Of a stretch of DNA of 64,000 bases, positions 37,635 through 46,503 are shown piece after piece (the first letter of the stretch is position 1; every line of letters starts with the position of its first letter). Source of the stretch: Sphingopyxis sp. (GTDB taxonomy: Bacteria > Pseudomonadota > Alphaproteobacteria > Sphingomonadales > Sphingomonadaceae); contig NZ_JAEULM010000046.1 in the NCBI RefSeq assembly GCF_016793825.1, positions 1 to 64,000 of the forward strand. Direction: 5' to 3'. The translations under genes were made by a program, and so were the position numbers. The notes under the pieces were generated by a model. It had not been told where the DNA came from, made no database searches, and saw only the letters and a program-made list of their open reading frames with translations.

Positions 37635-38993
37635 ATGCGGTATCTTCCTCTTACCAGCGATGACCGGACCGCGATGCTTGCCGCGGTCGAGGCCTCCTCG
37701 ATCGACGATCTGTTCGTGGACGTGCCCGCCGAGGTCCGGCTCGATGGACCGATTCCAGGCCTGCCGATGCATGCGAGCGAGTTGGCGGTCGAGCGCCACA
37801 TGGCGTCGCTCGCGAGGCGAAATCATGCCGCGGGCGACGGACCGTTCTTCCTCGGCGCCGGCGCTTATCGCCATCATGTCCCCGCAAGCGTCGACCACCT
37901 GATCCAGCGCGGCGAGTTCTTGACCGCCTATACGCCCTATCAGCCCGAAATTGCGCAGGGCACGTTGCAGATGCTGTTCGAGTTTCAGAGCCAGGTCGCA
38001 CGGCTGTTGGGAACCGATGTCGCCAATGCGTCGATGTACGATGGTTCGACTGCTTGCTGGGAAGCAATCGTCATGGCGCGGCGCATCACCCGGCGCAGCA
38101 AGGCTTTGTTGTCGACCGGCCTTCATCCGCATTACCGCAGCGTTGCGCGTACAATGGCGAAATATACGGGCGATCATCTGGTCGATGGTGATCCCGGCCT
38201 CGGTTCGCAGACCGACTGGACCACGCTCGCCGCGAACATCGACAAGGACACAAGCTGCGTCGTCGTCCAGTATCCCGATATTCTCGGCCGGATCGATGAC
38301 ATGACGAAGCTGGCCGAAGCGTGTCAGGCTGCCGGTGCGCTGTTGATCGCGGTGGTGACCGAACCCGTCGCGCTCGGCCTCATCAAGGCGCCGGGCGAGA
38401 TGGGAGCCGACATTATCGTCGGCGAGGGGCAGTCGCTTGGCGTCGGGCTCCAGTTCGGCGGGCCCTATGTCGGGCTCTTCGCATGCAAGTCCAAATATGT
38501 CCGCCAGATGCCCGGTCGACTGTGTGGCGAAACCGTCGATGCCAACGGCAAGCGCGGTTTCGTGCTGACCCTTTCGACGCGCGAACAGCATATTCGCCGC
38601 GAAAAGGCGACGAGCAATATCTGCACGAATTCTGGTCTTTGCGCGCTCGCTTTCAGTATTCACATGACATTGCTGGGCGAGGCGGGGCTTCGTCAGCTTG
38701 CCGCGATCAACCACACCCGCGCGAAAGCGGCCGCCGCCGAACTTTCGAAGCTGCCCGGCGTGTCGGTCATGAACGACAGCTTCTTCAACGAATTCACGCT
38801 GGTGCTGCCAACCGCCGCGCGCCCGGTGATCCATGCGCTGGCCGAAAAGGGCATTCTGGGCGGCGTATCGCTTGGCCGGCTGTATCCCGACAATGAAGGG
38901 CTGGCGAACGGCCTTGTCGTCGCGGTTACGGAGACGGTGACGGCAGAGGATGTCGCGGCCTTTGCCGCCGCGCTGAAGGAGGTTCTGGCATGA
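37635..38993 (+). CDS. gcvPA: glycine dehydrogenase (decarboxylating) subunit 1
   Basis: A 452-residue N-terminal half of the split P protein. It starts MRYLPLT..DR..ML and contains FLGAGAYRHHVPA.VDHL, FLTAYTPYQPEI.QGTLQ, and Y.GSTA-type ASMYDGSTA motifs, all typical of the alpha subunit. It lacks the PLP lysine, which is in GcvPB. The complex decarboxylates glycine and loads the aminomethyl group on GcvH. Overlaps gcvPB by four bases. Confidence 0.96.
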   Translation: MRYLPLTSDDRTAMLAAVEASSIDDLFVDVPAEVRLDGPIPGLPMHASELAVERHMASLARRNHAAGDGPFFLGAGAYRHHVPASVDHLIQRGEFLTAYTPYQPEIAQGTLQMLFEFQSQVARLLGTDVANASMYDGSTACWEAIVMARRITRRSKALLSTGLHPHYRSVARTMAKYTGDHLVDGDPGLGSQTDWTTLAANIDKDTSCVVVQYPDILGRIDDMTKLAEACQAAGALLIAVVTEPVALGLIKAPGEMGADIIVGEGQSLGVGLQFGGPYVGLFACKSKYVRQMPGRLCGETVDANGKRGFVLTLSTREQHIRREKATSNICTNSGLCALAFSIHMTLLGEAGLRQLAAINHTRAKAAAAELSKLPGVSVMNDSFFNEFTLVLPTAARPVIHALAEKGILGGVSLGRLYPDNEGLANGLVVAVTETVTAEDVAAFAAALKEVLA

Positions 38994-40558
38994 CCGCGCT
39001 CAACCGCGCCGGCTGGCGCCCCGAAATGATCGCCGGCGGGGCCGACGACAACACCACCTTCACGGGCAACCGGGCGTTGATGCTCGAAGAACCGTTGATC
39101 TTTGAAATCGGGTCCGACGCGACGACCGGCGTCGATTTCGACGACGCTGCGCCCGCCATCGATATGGGGGCTTTGGCCCGATCGGCGCCGATCGGTCTCC
39201 CGGGGCTCAGCGAGTCCGAGACGGTGCGCCACTATACGCGCCTGTCGCGGCAGAATTATGCGATCGACCTCGGGCTTTTCCCGCTCGGAAGCTGCACGAT
39301 GAAGCATAATCCGCGGCTGAACGAAAAGGTCGCCCGGATGCCGGGTTTTGCCGACGCGCATCCGCTGCAACCACAGGAAACCGTGCAAGGGGCCTATGCG
39401 GTCATTCACGAACTCGCCGAATGGCTGGTCACGCTGACCGGTATGCACAGCGTCGCCATGTCGCCGAAAGCCGGAGCGCATGGGGAGCTTTGCGGGATCC
39501 TGTGCATCAAGGCGGCGCTGGAGGCACGTGGCGAGGATCGGCGCGTCCTGCTCGTGCCTGAAAGCGCGCACGGCACCAACCCCGCCACTGCGGCCTTCGC
39601 GGGTTTCACGGTCGAGGATATCCCCGCGACCGGCGAAGGGCGCGTCGACCTTGCGGCGCTGACGGCGCGGCTTGGCCCCGATGTTGCCGGCGTGATGATC
39701 ACCAATCCCAATACTTGCGGGCTGTTTGAGCGCGACCTGAAGGCGATTTCGGACGCGGTGCATGCGGCCGGCGGTTATGTCTATTGCGACGGTGCCAACT
39801 TCAACGCGATCGTCGGGCGGGTGCGTCCCGGCGACCTTGGCGTCGATGCGATGCACATCAATCTCCACAAGACCTTTTCAACCCCGCACGGCGGCGGCGG
39901 GCCGGGGTCGGGTCCGGTCGTTCTGTCCGAAGCGCTCGCGCCGTTCGCGCCGCTACCGTTCGTGACAAGGCTCGCGGACGGCGCATTCCGCCTGATCGAG
40001 GAAGAAAACGCCGACGAGGATCATCCCCAGAGCTTTGGGCGCATGACCGCCTTTCACGGCCAGATGGGTATGTTCACCCGCGCACTGACCTATATCCTCA
40101 GCCATGGCGCCGATGGTCTCAGGCAGGTCGCCGAGGATGCGGTGCTCAACGCCAACTATGTCCTGCGCAACCTTGAGGACGTGCTCGACGCGCCCTTTGG
40201 CGCTTCGGGGCCGTGCATGCACGAGGCGTTGTTCAGCGATCGCGGCCTCGCCGAAGGATTCTCGACGCTCGATATCGCCAAGGGACTGATCGACGAGGGC
40301 TATCATCCGATGACGGTGTATTTTCCGCTCGTCGTCCATGGCGCAATGCTGGTCGAACCGACCGAGACCGAATCAAAGGCGGTTCTCGATCAGTTCATCG
40401 GCGCGCTCCGTAGCATCGCGCTGCGTGCGCAGCAGGGCGATCCGGCGCTGAAATCGGCGCCGCATTTCGCCCCGCGCGCGCGACTTGACGAAACGCTTGC
40501 AGCGCGCAAACCCGTGCTGGCATGGAATGAACAGGGTGATGCGGCGGAAACGACGTAG
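38990..40558 (+). CDS. gcvPB: glycine dehydrogenase (decarboxylating) subunit 2
   Basis: A 522-residue PLP-carrying half of the split P protein. The PLP lysine is Lys294 in HINLHKTFSTPHGGGGPGSGP. Other family motifs: LGSCTMKHNP at 99-108, LQPQETVQGA, ESAHGTNPA, and SHGADGLR. Start at the ATGA overlap with gcvPA. Glycine cleavage also needs dihydrolipoamide dehydrogenase (L protein), not encoded here. Last confident gene of the riboswitch operon. Confidence 0.97.
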   Translation: MTALNRAGWRPEMIAGGADDNTTFTGNRALMLEEPLIFEIGSDATTGVDFDDAAPAIDMGALARSAPIGLPGLSESETVRHYTRLSRQNYAIDLGLFPLGSCTMKHNPRLNEKVARMPGFADAHPLQPQETVQGAYAVIHELAEWLVTLTGMHSVAMSPKAGAHGELCGILCIKAALEARGEDRRVLLVPESAHGTNPATAAFAGFTVEDIPATGEGRVDLAALTARLGPDVAGVMITNPNTCGLFERDLKAISDAVHAAGGYVYCDGANFNAIVGRVRPGDLGVDAMHINLHKTFSTPHGGGGPGSGPVVLSEALAPFAPLPFVTRLADGAFRLIEEENADEDHPQSFGRMTAFHGQMGMFTRALTYILSHGADGLRQVAEDAVLNANYVLRNLEDVLDAPFGASGPCMHEALFSDRGLAEGFSTLDIAKGLIDEGYHPMTVYFPLVVHGAMLVEPTETESKAVLDQFIGALRSIALRAQQGDPALKSAPHFAPRARLDETLAARKPVLAWNEQGDAAETT

Positions 40559-40587
40559 TTGAGCGAGGTCAACGACCTTTGGACAGC

Positions 40588-40917
40588 ATGGTAGATCGCG
40601 AGGGGAAAAGCACCGGCGCCGGTTGTCTGGCCGGCGGTGCGCTGTTCGCGGTGGTTTTTTTGGCGGTCTGGCTGGCCGCGATTACGATTTACGGGCTGGT
40701 CGTCGAGCAATGGGAGTTGATCCGCGTTCGCCGGGAGTTCAGCTATGACTGGGTCTTCCTTTATGCGCCGCTGATCGCCTTCGGCCTGGGTCTTGCCGCC
40801 GCGTTCCTGGCGGTGCGGCGCCTGCCCGCAGCGCGAATGACGTTGCTGATCGTGACGGTCGGGCTGATTGCCTTGTTCGGCGGCATTCTTCTCTTCGGCC
40901 TTGGCGGGCTCATCTAG
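40588..40917 (+). CDS. small three-helix membrane protein, function unknown
   Basis: A 109-residue protein with hydrophobic helices at about 12-35, 51-68 and 78-105. No family recognised. ATG at 40588 is chosen; a TTG three codons earlier is possible. It lies 29 bases after gcvPB and 15 bases before the ABA4-like gene, on the same strand, and begins a run of four closely spaced genes. Whether it shares the gcv message is not clear. Confidence 0.6.
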   Translation: MVDREGKSTGAGCLAGGALFAVVFLAVWLAAITIYGLVVEQWELIRVRREFSYDWVFLYAPLIAFGLGLAAAFLAVRRLPAARMTLLIVTVGLIALFGGILLFGLGGLI

Positions 40918-40932
40918 AAACAAGGGGGCACC

Positions 40933-41382
40933 ATGAGCTGGAACACCATCTATCTGCTGGCCAATTACTGGGCCTTCGTGGGCTGGCTGATGCTCGCCTT
41001 CGCGCCGCGCAGCCCGCGCATATTGTCTTTCATCATGTATGCCGGCGTGCTGCTGCTTTGCCTTCTCTACCTTGTGCTGATCACGGGCTTCCTGACCGGT
41101 GGGATCGATCCGGGGGGGCAGGGCGGCGGGAGCTTCTCCTCGCTGGCGGGCGTGATGAAACTATTCGATACACCGGGGGGGGCGACTTTGGGGTGGGTCC
41201 ATTATTTGGCGTTCGACCTGTTCACCGGCATGTGGATCGCCCGCGATGCCGACGGCAAGGGGTTCGGCCGGATCGTGCAGGTCCCCTTCCTGTTCCTGAC
41301 GTTGATGGCGGGGCCGGTCGGCCTGTTCCTGTGGCTCATCGTTCGCGAACGCCGCGCGCGTGCGCAAGCGAAGGCTGGGTGA
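40933..41382 (+). CDS. ABA4-like (DUF4281) membrane protein
   Basis: A 149-residue protein with about four transmembrane helices. It matches my recollection of the ABA4-like family, named after a plant protein needed for neoxanthin formation: the N-terminal W..IYLLANYWA..GW..., then GGATLGWVHYLAFDLFTGMWIARDA, and VPFLFLTLMAGPVGLFLWL. AACAAGGGGG is the ribosome binding site. The bacterial role is unknown; a carotenoid connection is possible in pigmented sphingomonads but no carotenoid gene is adjacent. Confidence 0.65.
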   Translation: MSWNTIYLLANYWAFVGWLMLAFAPRSPRILSFIMYAGVLLLCLLYLVLITGFLTGGIDPGGQGGGSFSSLAGVMKLFDTPGGATLGWVHYLAFDLFTGMWIARDADGKGFGRIVQVPFLFLTLMAGPVGLFLWLIVRERRARAQAKAG

Positions 41383-41389
41383 GACGGCA

Positions 41390-41914
41390 ATGAATGCGAC
41401 CGCGGCGCCTTCGGCCTGGATGCAATATGCGATTCCCGGGGCGATTATCCTCCTCGTTCTCTTCTTTCGTCTGCGGGCGGTCGGCAAGGCGCGGCGGCTG
41501 CGGCTGGAGAGGTTGTGGATATTGCCGGCGCTCTATGCCGTGCTGGTCGGCTTCGTGTTCTGGAGCGCTCCGCCGCATGGCGCGACCTGGCTCTGGTGCC
41601 TGCTCGCGTTGGGCGTGGGCGCCGCGCTGGGCTGGACACGCGGCAAACTGATGAAGATCGCCGTCGACCCGGAAACCCATGAACTCAGCCAGACCGTGTC
41701 GCCGGCCGCCTTGCTGTTCATCGTCGTGCTGATCTTCATCCGCAGCGCGTCGCGCGCCATGGCGGAACAGATGGCGGGGCCGGGGCATGCCGGATTGATG
41801 GCCGCGACCGACATCCTGCTGGCTTTCGCGCTGGGCTTTCTGGCCTTTCAGCGGATCGAGGTTTTCATTCGCGCCCGGCGGATGCTCGTCGAAGCGCGGG
41901 CAGGGCGGCGATGA
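41390..41914 (+). CDS. CcdC-like multi-pass membrane protein
   Basis: A 174-residue protein with helices at about 12-27, 43-57, 63-80, 107-123 and 134-155. The run GALGWTRGKLMKIAVDPETHEL-type segment (ALGWTRGKLMKI then DPETHEL) resembles CcdC/DUF1453-family proteins. The ATG at 41390 lies 7 bases after the preceding gene's stop. It overlaps the DUF938 gene by four bases. Function unknown. Confidence 0.6.
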   Translation: MNATAAPSAWMQYAIPGAIILLVLFFRLRAVGKARRLRLERLWILPALYAVLVGFVFWSAPPHGATWLWCLLALGVGAALGWTRGKLMKIAVDPETHELSQTVSPAALLFIVVLIFIRSASRAMAEQMAGPGHAGLMAATDILLAFALGFLAFQRIEVFIRARRMLVEARAGRR

Positions 41915-42543
41915 GCGGACCCTGGACGCCGCGTGACGGCGGCGATGGGGCCAGGCGCCATGCGCCTGCCACGCTGCGGAACCGCGATGCGATCGCGGCG
42001 GTGCTCGCCGACTGGTTGCCGCCCGCGGGAACGGTGCTGGAGGTCGCCAGCGGGTCGGGCGAACATGTTGTCCATTTCGCCGCCGCCTTTCCGCGGCTCG
42101 ACTGGCAACCAAGCGATCCCGATGCCGACGCGCTATCCTCGATCGCCGCCTGGAGCGCCGATGAACGGGTGCCGAACCTCGCGCCGCCGCTGATGCTCGA
42201 CGCTGCGGCAGCCGACTGGCCGCTGGCGTCGGCCGATGCGGTCCTCTGCATCAACATGGTGCACATCAGCCCGTGGGCCGCGACGCTCGGCCTGCTGGCG
42301 GGCGCGGCCCGGATTTTGCCGAGAGGCGCGCCGCTGATCCTCTATGGCCCCTATCTGGAGGCCGAAGTCGAGACTGCGGAAAGCAATCGCGCCTTCGATG
42401 CGGGACTCCGTGCCCGTAACCCCGAATGGGGCCTGCGCGACCGCCATCAGGTGGCGGCAGCCGCGGCCGACGCCGGCCTTGCCTTCGCCGAACGCCGGGC
42501 GATGCCGGCCAATAATCTGATGCTGTTGTTCCGTAGGGGCTAA
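41911..42543 (+). CDS. DUF938-type SAM-dependent methyltransferase
   Basis: A 210-residue protein with SAM-binding motif VLEVASGSGEHVVHFA at about 43-58 and the DUF938 signatures WQPSDPD, INMVHISPW, GPY, NPEWGLRD and NNLMLLFRR. It begins with the typical R.HAPAT.RNRDAI region. Members are conserved, but the target is unknown. It starts at the ATGA overlap with the CcdC-like gene and ends a four-gene set. Confidence 0.8.
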   Translation: MSGPWTPRDGGDGARRHAPATLRNRDAIAAVLADWLPPAGTVLEVASGSGEHVVHFAAAFPRLDWQPSDPDADALSSIAAWSADERVPNLAPPLMLDAAAADWPLASADAVLCINMVHISPWAATLGLLAGAARILPRGAPLILYGPYLEAEVETAESNRAFDAGLRARNPEWGLRDRHQVAAAAADAGLAFAERRAMPANNLMLLFRRG

Positions 42544-42556
42544 CCGCCAATCTGCG

Positions 42557-43669
42557 TCAAGGGGTCAGGTCCAGTCGTTCGATTCGCGGAATGCGGCTTC
42601 GACTCTTCATGCGGGTGCCGGCTTCCTCCGTCCAATAGGCCGTCAAGGTGTAGCGCTCGACCATGAAAAACTTGCTTTGTTTGCCGTCGGCCGCCTTCGC
42701 CGGCACATAGAGGCGCTTCTCGATCGAGCGCAGCACGGCGTCGGCCCAATCCGGCGTACCACCGCTGCGCAATACTTCCGCTTCTTCGACGCGGCCACGG
42801 TCGCTGACCCAGAAGCCAATGTCGACCCACTTGTCGGGCAAGAAGCGTCTTGAATCATCCAGATTTATTGGGGGGGAATAGATTAGCAGCGGGCGGTTCG
42901 CGCTTCCTTGCGCGACAACCTCGGCAATCAAGGCATCTGTCGATTGCTGATCGCCCATCGCGCGATCCAACCGGGCCAGCAATATCCGACCGACCAAAGC
43001 AAATCGTTCTGCACCGGGTGTCGGATTGGCAATAAACCCGGATATCTGGTCTCTCGCCTTGTTGGACAGTGACCGGTCATGCTTGTTCGCCTGCGCGTCC
43101 TGCAGAAGCAGGGAGAGGTAGCGCAATCGCCCCAGCACAGCGACCTGCGGGACGCCGGCCGCGAGCGCATCACGCTCGACGGCCAGGTATTTTTCTGCCG
43201 CATCTTGCGGGAAGCCTGATTTGAATCGAAAGTCTGCAACTTCCAGTTCCGCCGCCAGCGCTCGCGGATCGTCTGCCGGCAGATTGTCTTTCAGCGTGTC
43301 GCGCATTTCGACGATCGAATGACGTAGACGGGTCAATTCACCCATATGTTCGAGTACATTGGCATTGGCCCGATAGAGTTCGGACAATGCGACGGGATAG
43401 CGGGATCGATACTGCCGGTTCCGGTCAATGGATTCGCGCAACGTGCGACGCGCACCTTTATAATCGCCGGCGACGAATTGGTTCTCGGCGTGTGCCAAAG
43501 TGGCGCTGATGTCGGCTTCCGGCGGGCAGGACGCCGCGAGGCATTTCTCGAGATTGGTTGCCGTTTGCGATAGCGGCTGCGCTGTTACAACGATTTCCTG
43601 AACGTCTTCGTTAGCGAACGATGCGGAAACAATTGTTCCTGAAATCAGTAAAGCCACAAGAAATTTCAT
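42557..43669 (-). CDS. secreted protein with TonB C-terminal-like domain
   Basis: A protein of about 370 residues. The probable start (43669) gives a signal peptide MKFLVALLISGTIVSASFA; an alternative ATG at 43684 would add MPGPV. The middle is alpha-helical with repeats like TPRs (HAENQFVAGDYKGARRTLRES, and following helices). The C-terminal region from about 265 (DKWVDIGFWVSDRGRVEEAEVLRSGG and DAVLRSIEKRLYVPA) is like the C-terminal domain of TonB proteins. It has no N-terminal transmembrane anchor apart from the signal peptide, so it is unlikely to act as an energy transducer. Role unknown. Confidence 0.6.
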   Translation of the reverse strand: MKFLVALLISGTIVSASFANEDVQEIVVTAQPLSQTATNLEKCLAASCPPEADISATLAHAENQFVAGDYKGARRTLRESIDRNRQYRSRYPVALSELYRANANVLEHMGELTRLRHSIVEMRDTLKDNLPADDPRALAAELEVADFRFKSGFPQDAAEKYLAVERDALAAGVPQVAVLGRLRYLSLLLQDAQANKHDRSLSNKARDQISGFIANPTPGAERFALVGRILLARLDRAMGDQQSTDALIAEVVAQGSANRPLLIYSPPINLDDSRRFLPDKWVDIGFWVSDRGRVEEAEVLRSGGTPDWADAVLRSIEKRLYVPAKAADGKQSKFFMVERYTLTAYWTEEAGTRMKSRSRIPRIERLDLTP

Positions 43670-43844
43670 GACGGGGCCCGGCATCTCTGAATGATAACTG
43701 CAAAACTATTTGGAAAATTGGCAATAGGCAATGGAAAGCCTGATGCTACTGACAGGTTTCCATCTCTGCGCTTTACCTCGCGTTTGCAGTCGTTAGCCTT
43801 CGCTCAATCGCGCCCGAGAGACGCGAGTCGAGGAGAGTGATGCG

Positions 43845-45404
43845 ATGGTCGCCGATGTTTCGGATATTTTGAGTTTCGACGAGTTCATCACGCATTGGGC
43901 GGCGGAGCGGCCCGATCGCGTTGCGATGCGTGAGGACGAGCGCGTCTTTACCTATGCCGAACTGGAGGACCGTACCGCGCGCGTCGCAAGCCTGCTGCTG
44001 GCCGCGGGGTTGCAGAAGGGCGACCGGATCGCCTGGATCGGCAAGAACAGCGACCTGTATTTCACCCTCTTCTATGGCGCCGCCCGCGCGGGCGTCGTGA
44101 TGGCGCCCATCGGCTGGCGGCTTGCGCCCGGAGAATGGGCCTATGTCGTCAACGACACGAAGGCGAAGATCGTTTTTGCCGGGCCGGGCTTTGACAGCGT
44201 GGCGCAGCAACTCGCCGGAAAGCTCGACCACGACCCGCGCATCATCGGCGCCGACGAAGCCCGCGCGCTGATCGAGGCCACACCGCGCGCAGCCTTCCCC
44301 CCCGCCGGATCGGACGATGCCGTTCTCCAACTCTATACCTCGGGCACGACCGGCAATCCCAAGGGTGCGGTGCTGTCGAACCGCAACCTCTTCGCGCTGC
44401 GCAAGCATTCGAACGAAGCCGACATGCCCTATACCAAATGGGAAGATGACGAGGCAGTGCTGGTCGCGATGCCCTGTGCGCATATCGGCGGTACCGGGCT
44501 TGGCATCATGGCGCTGGCGGCAGGGTTGCCCGGAATCATCCTGGCCGAGTTCAATCCCGACGGCGTGTTCGACGCGGTCGAACAGCATGGCGTGACGCGG
44601 TTTTTCATTGTCCCCGCCGCGCTTCAGATGCTGTTGCTTCATCCCCGCTGCGCCAGCGTCGATTACGGCCGGCTGAAATATATCCTCTATGGCGCCGCGC
44701 CGATCCCGCTCGAGTTGCTGCGCCAGTGCATCAAGATGTTCGGCGCGCAGTTCATCCAGGCCTATGGGATGACCGAGACGACGGGCACGATCTGCATGCT
44801 GCCGCCCGAGGATCATGATCCCGAGGGGAATGCGCGGATGCGATCGGCCGGCAAACCGCTGCCGGGAGTCGAGATCGCGATCCTGGGTCCCGACGGTGCC
44901 AGCGTGCCGACGGGTGATGTCGGCGAGGTCGTGACCCGGTCGTCGAACAACATGATCGGATACTGGAACCTGCCCGACGCGACGGCGAAGACGATGACCG
45001 CCGATGGCTGGATTCACACCGGCGACGCCGGCTATCTGGACGAGGATGGCTATCTCTTCATCCACGACCGGATGAAGGACATGATCATTTCCGGCGGCGA
45101 GAATGTCTATCCCGCCGAGGTCGAGAGCGCGATCTTCGGGCATCCGGCGGTACAGGAGGTCGCGGTGATCGGCATTCCGGACCAGAAGTGGGGCGAGACC
45201 GTGAAGGCGGTCGTGGTCCCGAAACCGGGCATGAGCATCGAGGAAGCCGACATCATCGCCTGGGCGCGCGATCGCATCGCCGCGTTCAAGGCGCCGCGCA
45301 GTGTCGATGTGATCGCGGCGCTGCCGCGCAACGCATCGGGCAAGATCCTGCGCAAGGACCTGCGCGCGCCCTATTGGGAGGGCTATGAGCGGATGGTGAA
45401 TTGA
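43845..45404 (+). CDS. acyl-CoA synthetase (AMP-forming), FadD-like
   Basis: A 519-residue ANL-superfamily ligase that activates carboxylic acids as acyl-AMP and then acyl-CoA. The phosphate loop is LYTSGTTGNPKG at 163-174; YGMTETTGTICM, DGWIHTGDAGYLDEDGYLFI, RMKDMIISGGENVYPAEVE and the C-terminal lysine region NASGKILRKDLR are diagnostic. Likely substrate is a fatty or aryl acid, not determinable here. GAGGAGAGTG lies 5-10 bases before the start. It overlaps the next gene by four bases. Confidence 0.9.
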   Translation: MVADVSDILSFDEFITHWAAERPDRVAMREDERVFTYAELEDRTARVASLLLAAGLQKGDRIAWIGKNSDLYFTLFYGAARAGVVMAPIGWRLAPGEWAYVVNDTKAKIVFAGPGFDSVAQQLAGKLDHDPRIIGADEARALIEATPRAAFPPAGSDDAVLQLYTSGTTGNPKGAVLSNRNLFALRKHSNEADMPYTKWEDDEAVLVAMPCAHIGGTGLGIMALAAGLPGIILAEFNPDGVFDAVEQHGVTRFFIVPAALQMLLLHPRCASVDYGRLKYILYGAAPIPLELLRQCIKMFGAQFIQAYGMTETTGTICMLPPEDHDPEGNARMRSAGKPLPGVEIAILGPDGASVPTGDVGEVVTRSSNNMIGYWNLPDATAKTMTADGWIHTGDAGYLDEDGYLFIHDRMKDMIISGGENVYPAEVESAIFGHPAVQEVAVIGIPDQKWGETVKAVVVPKPGMSIEEADIIAWARDRIAAFKAPRSVDVIAALPRNASGKILRKDLRAPYWEGYERMVN

Positions 45405-45880
45405 GCGGGAGCCGCGCTGCTCTTCGCATCGTGCTGATCGCGGTGGCGTCGGCTGCGCTCGGCGCGGGTTTCGTAAGTTGGTCGTGGAGCGCGGCACGGG
45501 AAGCCGAAGAAACGTCGCGTATCGGGACGCTGATCCAACTGCGCTGCTACGCCTATTGGTCCCGAAGCGGTATCGCCGACGCGAGTTTCGAATTTCGCAA
45601 CGGCCGCAAGGCCTTGTTGGAAATCGTCCGCGCAACGGACCCCGCGCTCGATTACTGGACTCCCGGATTGCGGGCCGGCGCGGTGGCCGAAACGCGCCGC
45701 GGACCACCGCTTCCCGGCCCCGATTTCAAGGGCATCGATTATCGCAAGATCCGGCACCGCCAGCCTTGGTGCCATAACGAGCAAATCTATGCGTGGGACT
45801 ATAATGTTACCATGTTGCGTTTGCTTGGACGGGATCGCGATGCGGAAATGCCTTACGCAAGCCCCGAATTGTCATCCTGA
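45401..45880 (+). CDS. small membrane-anchored protein, function unknown
   Basis: A 159-residue protein, apparently starting with TTG at 45401 in a TTGA overlap with the synthetase stop. One hydrophobic helix at about 8-26 (LRIVLIAVASAALGAGFVS) acts as signal or anchor; the rest is soluble with several Trp, Tyr and two Cys residues (QLRCYAYW and PWCHNEQ). No family recognised. There is no internal ATG until near the C-terminus, so the TTG or an internal GTG must be used. Its last 28 bases overlap the convergent GST gene. Confidence 0.5.
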   Translation: MSGSRAALRIVLIAVASAALGAGFVSWSWSAAREAEETSRIGTLIQLRCYAYWSRSGIADASFEFRNGRKALLEIVRATDPALDYWTPGLRAGAVAETRRGPPLPGPDFKGIDYRKIRHRQPWCHNEQIYAWDYNVTMLRLLGRDRDAEMPYASPELSS

Positions 45881-46503
45881 CCCTGGCCGGCCATCTGCCT
45901 TTCGCGCGCGCGCCGGAAGCCGTCGCGTGCCATGCACCGCGCCAGCCATGCCTTCGACGCATCGCCCAGAACGTCGTCTGCGCCCAGCGTCGTCGCCAGA
46001 AAGGCCGCATAGCCGATCGCGATGTCGGCGATGGTGAAACGTCCCGCGACCAGCCATTCGCGCCCGTCGCCCAGCGCCGCCTCGATGCTGCGGGCGCGCC
46101 CGCCGAAGAAGGCCTTGTAATCGTCGACCGCCTGCGCGAGGCGGCGTTCCTCGGGTTCGACGCGGGTGTAGCGGATCATGATCGCAAGCGGGAAGGTCAG
46201 CGTCGCGTCGCTGCGATGCAGCCAGTTGCGCCATTCCCAGTAATCGGCTTCGTCGCGGGCCAGTTCCAGCGAGGTGCCTTCGGCGATGCGTTCGCAGATC
46301 GCAGTCGATTCGGTCATCAGCCGCCCGCCCTCGACCCAGCCGGGGATCGTCATCAGCGGGTTCACGGCGCGATAATCGGGTTCGAACGCGCGCGGCGGGA
46401 ATTTGAGGAGGCGAAGGTCGACATCGACCCCGGCTTCCTCGACTGCCCACAGGCAACGCAGCGACCGCGCGTCGGGGCAATGATAGAGTATGGGGCGGGT
46501 CAT
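45853..46503 (-). CDS. glutathione S-transferase family protein
   Basis: A 216-residue GST-like protein. The thioredoxin-fold N-domain begins ILYHCPDARSLRCLWAVEEAG, with VNPLMTIPGWVEGG (cis-Pro) and LMTESTAICERIAE (GSH gamma-glutamyl site TES). The C-domain is alpha-helical, ending in the ADIAIGYAAFL N-capping region. The start at 46503 overlaps the EamA transporter stop by four bases. Substrate unknown. Its stop lies inside the end of the convergent small gene. Confidence 0.85.
   Translation of the reverse strand: MTRPILYHCPDARSLRCLWAVEEAGVDVDLRLLKFPPRAFEPDYRAVNPLMTIPGWVEGGRLMTESTAICERIAEGTSLELARDEADYWEWRNWLHRSDATLTFPLAIMIRYTRVEPEERRLAQAVDDYKAFFGGRARSIEAALGDGREWLVAGRFTIADIAIGYAAFLATTLGADDVLGDASKAWLARCMARDGFRRARERQMAGQGQDDNSGLA

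Noticed and set aside
36471-38834. 787-codon antisense frame over gcvH, the GT-like gene and gcvPA
   Set aside because: It crosses three plus-strand genes with clear motifs and has no promoter or ribosome binding site.
43773-45707. 644-codon antisense frame over the acyl-CoA synthetase
   Set aside because: It is a shadow of a gene with diagnostic ANL-family motifs; the translation has no recognisable features.
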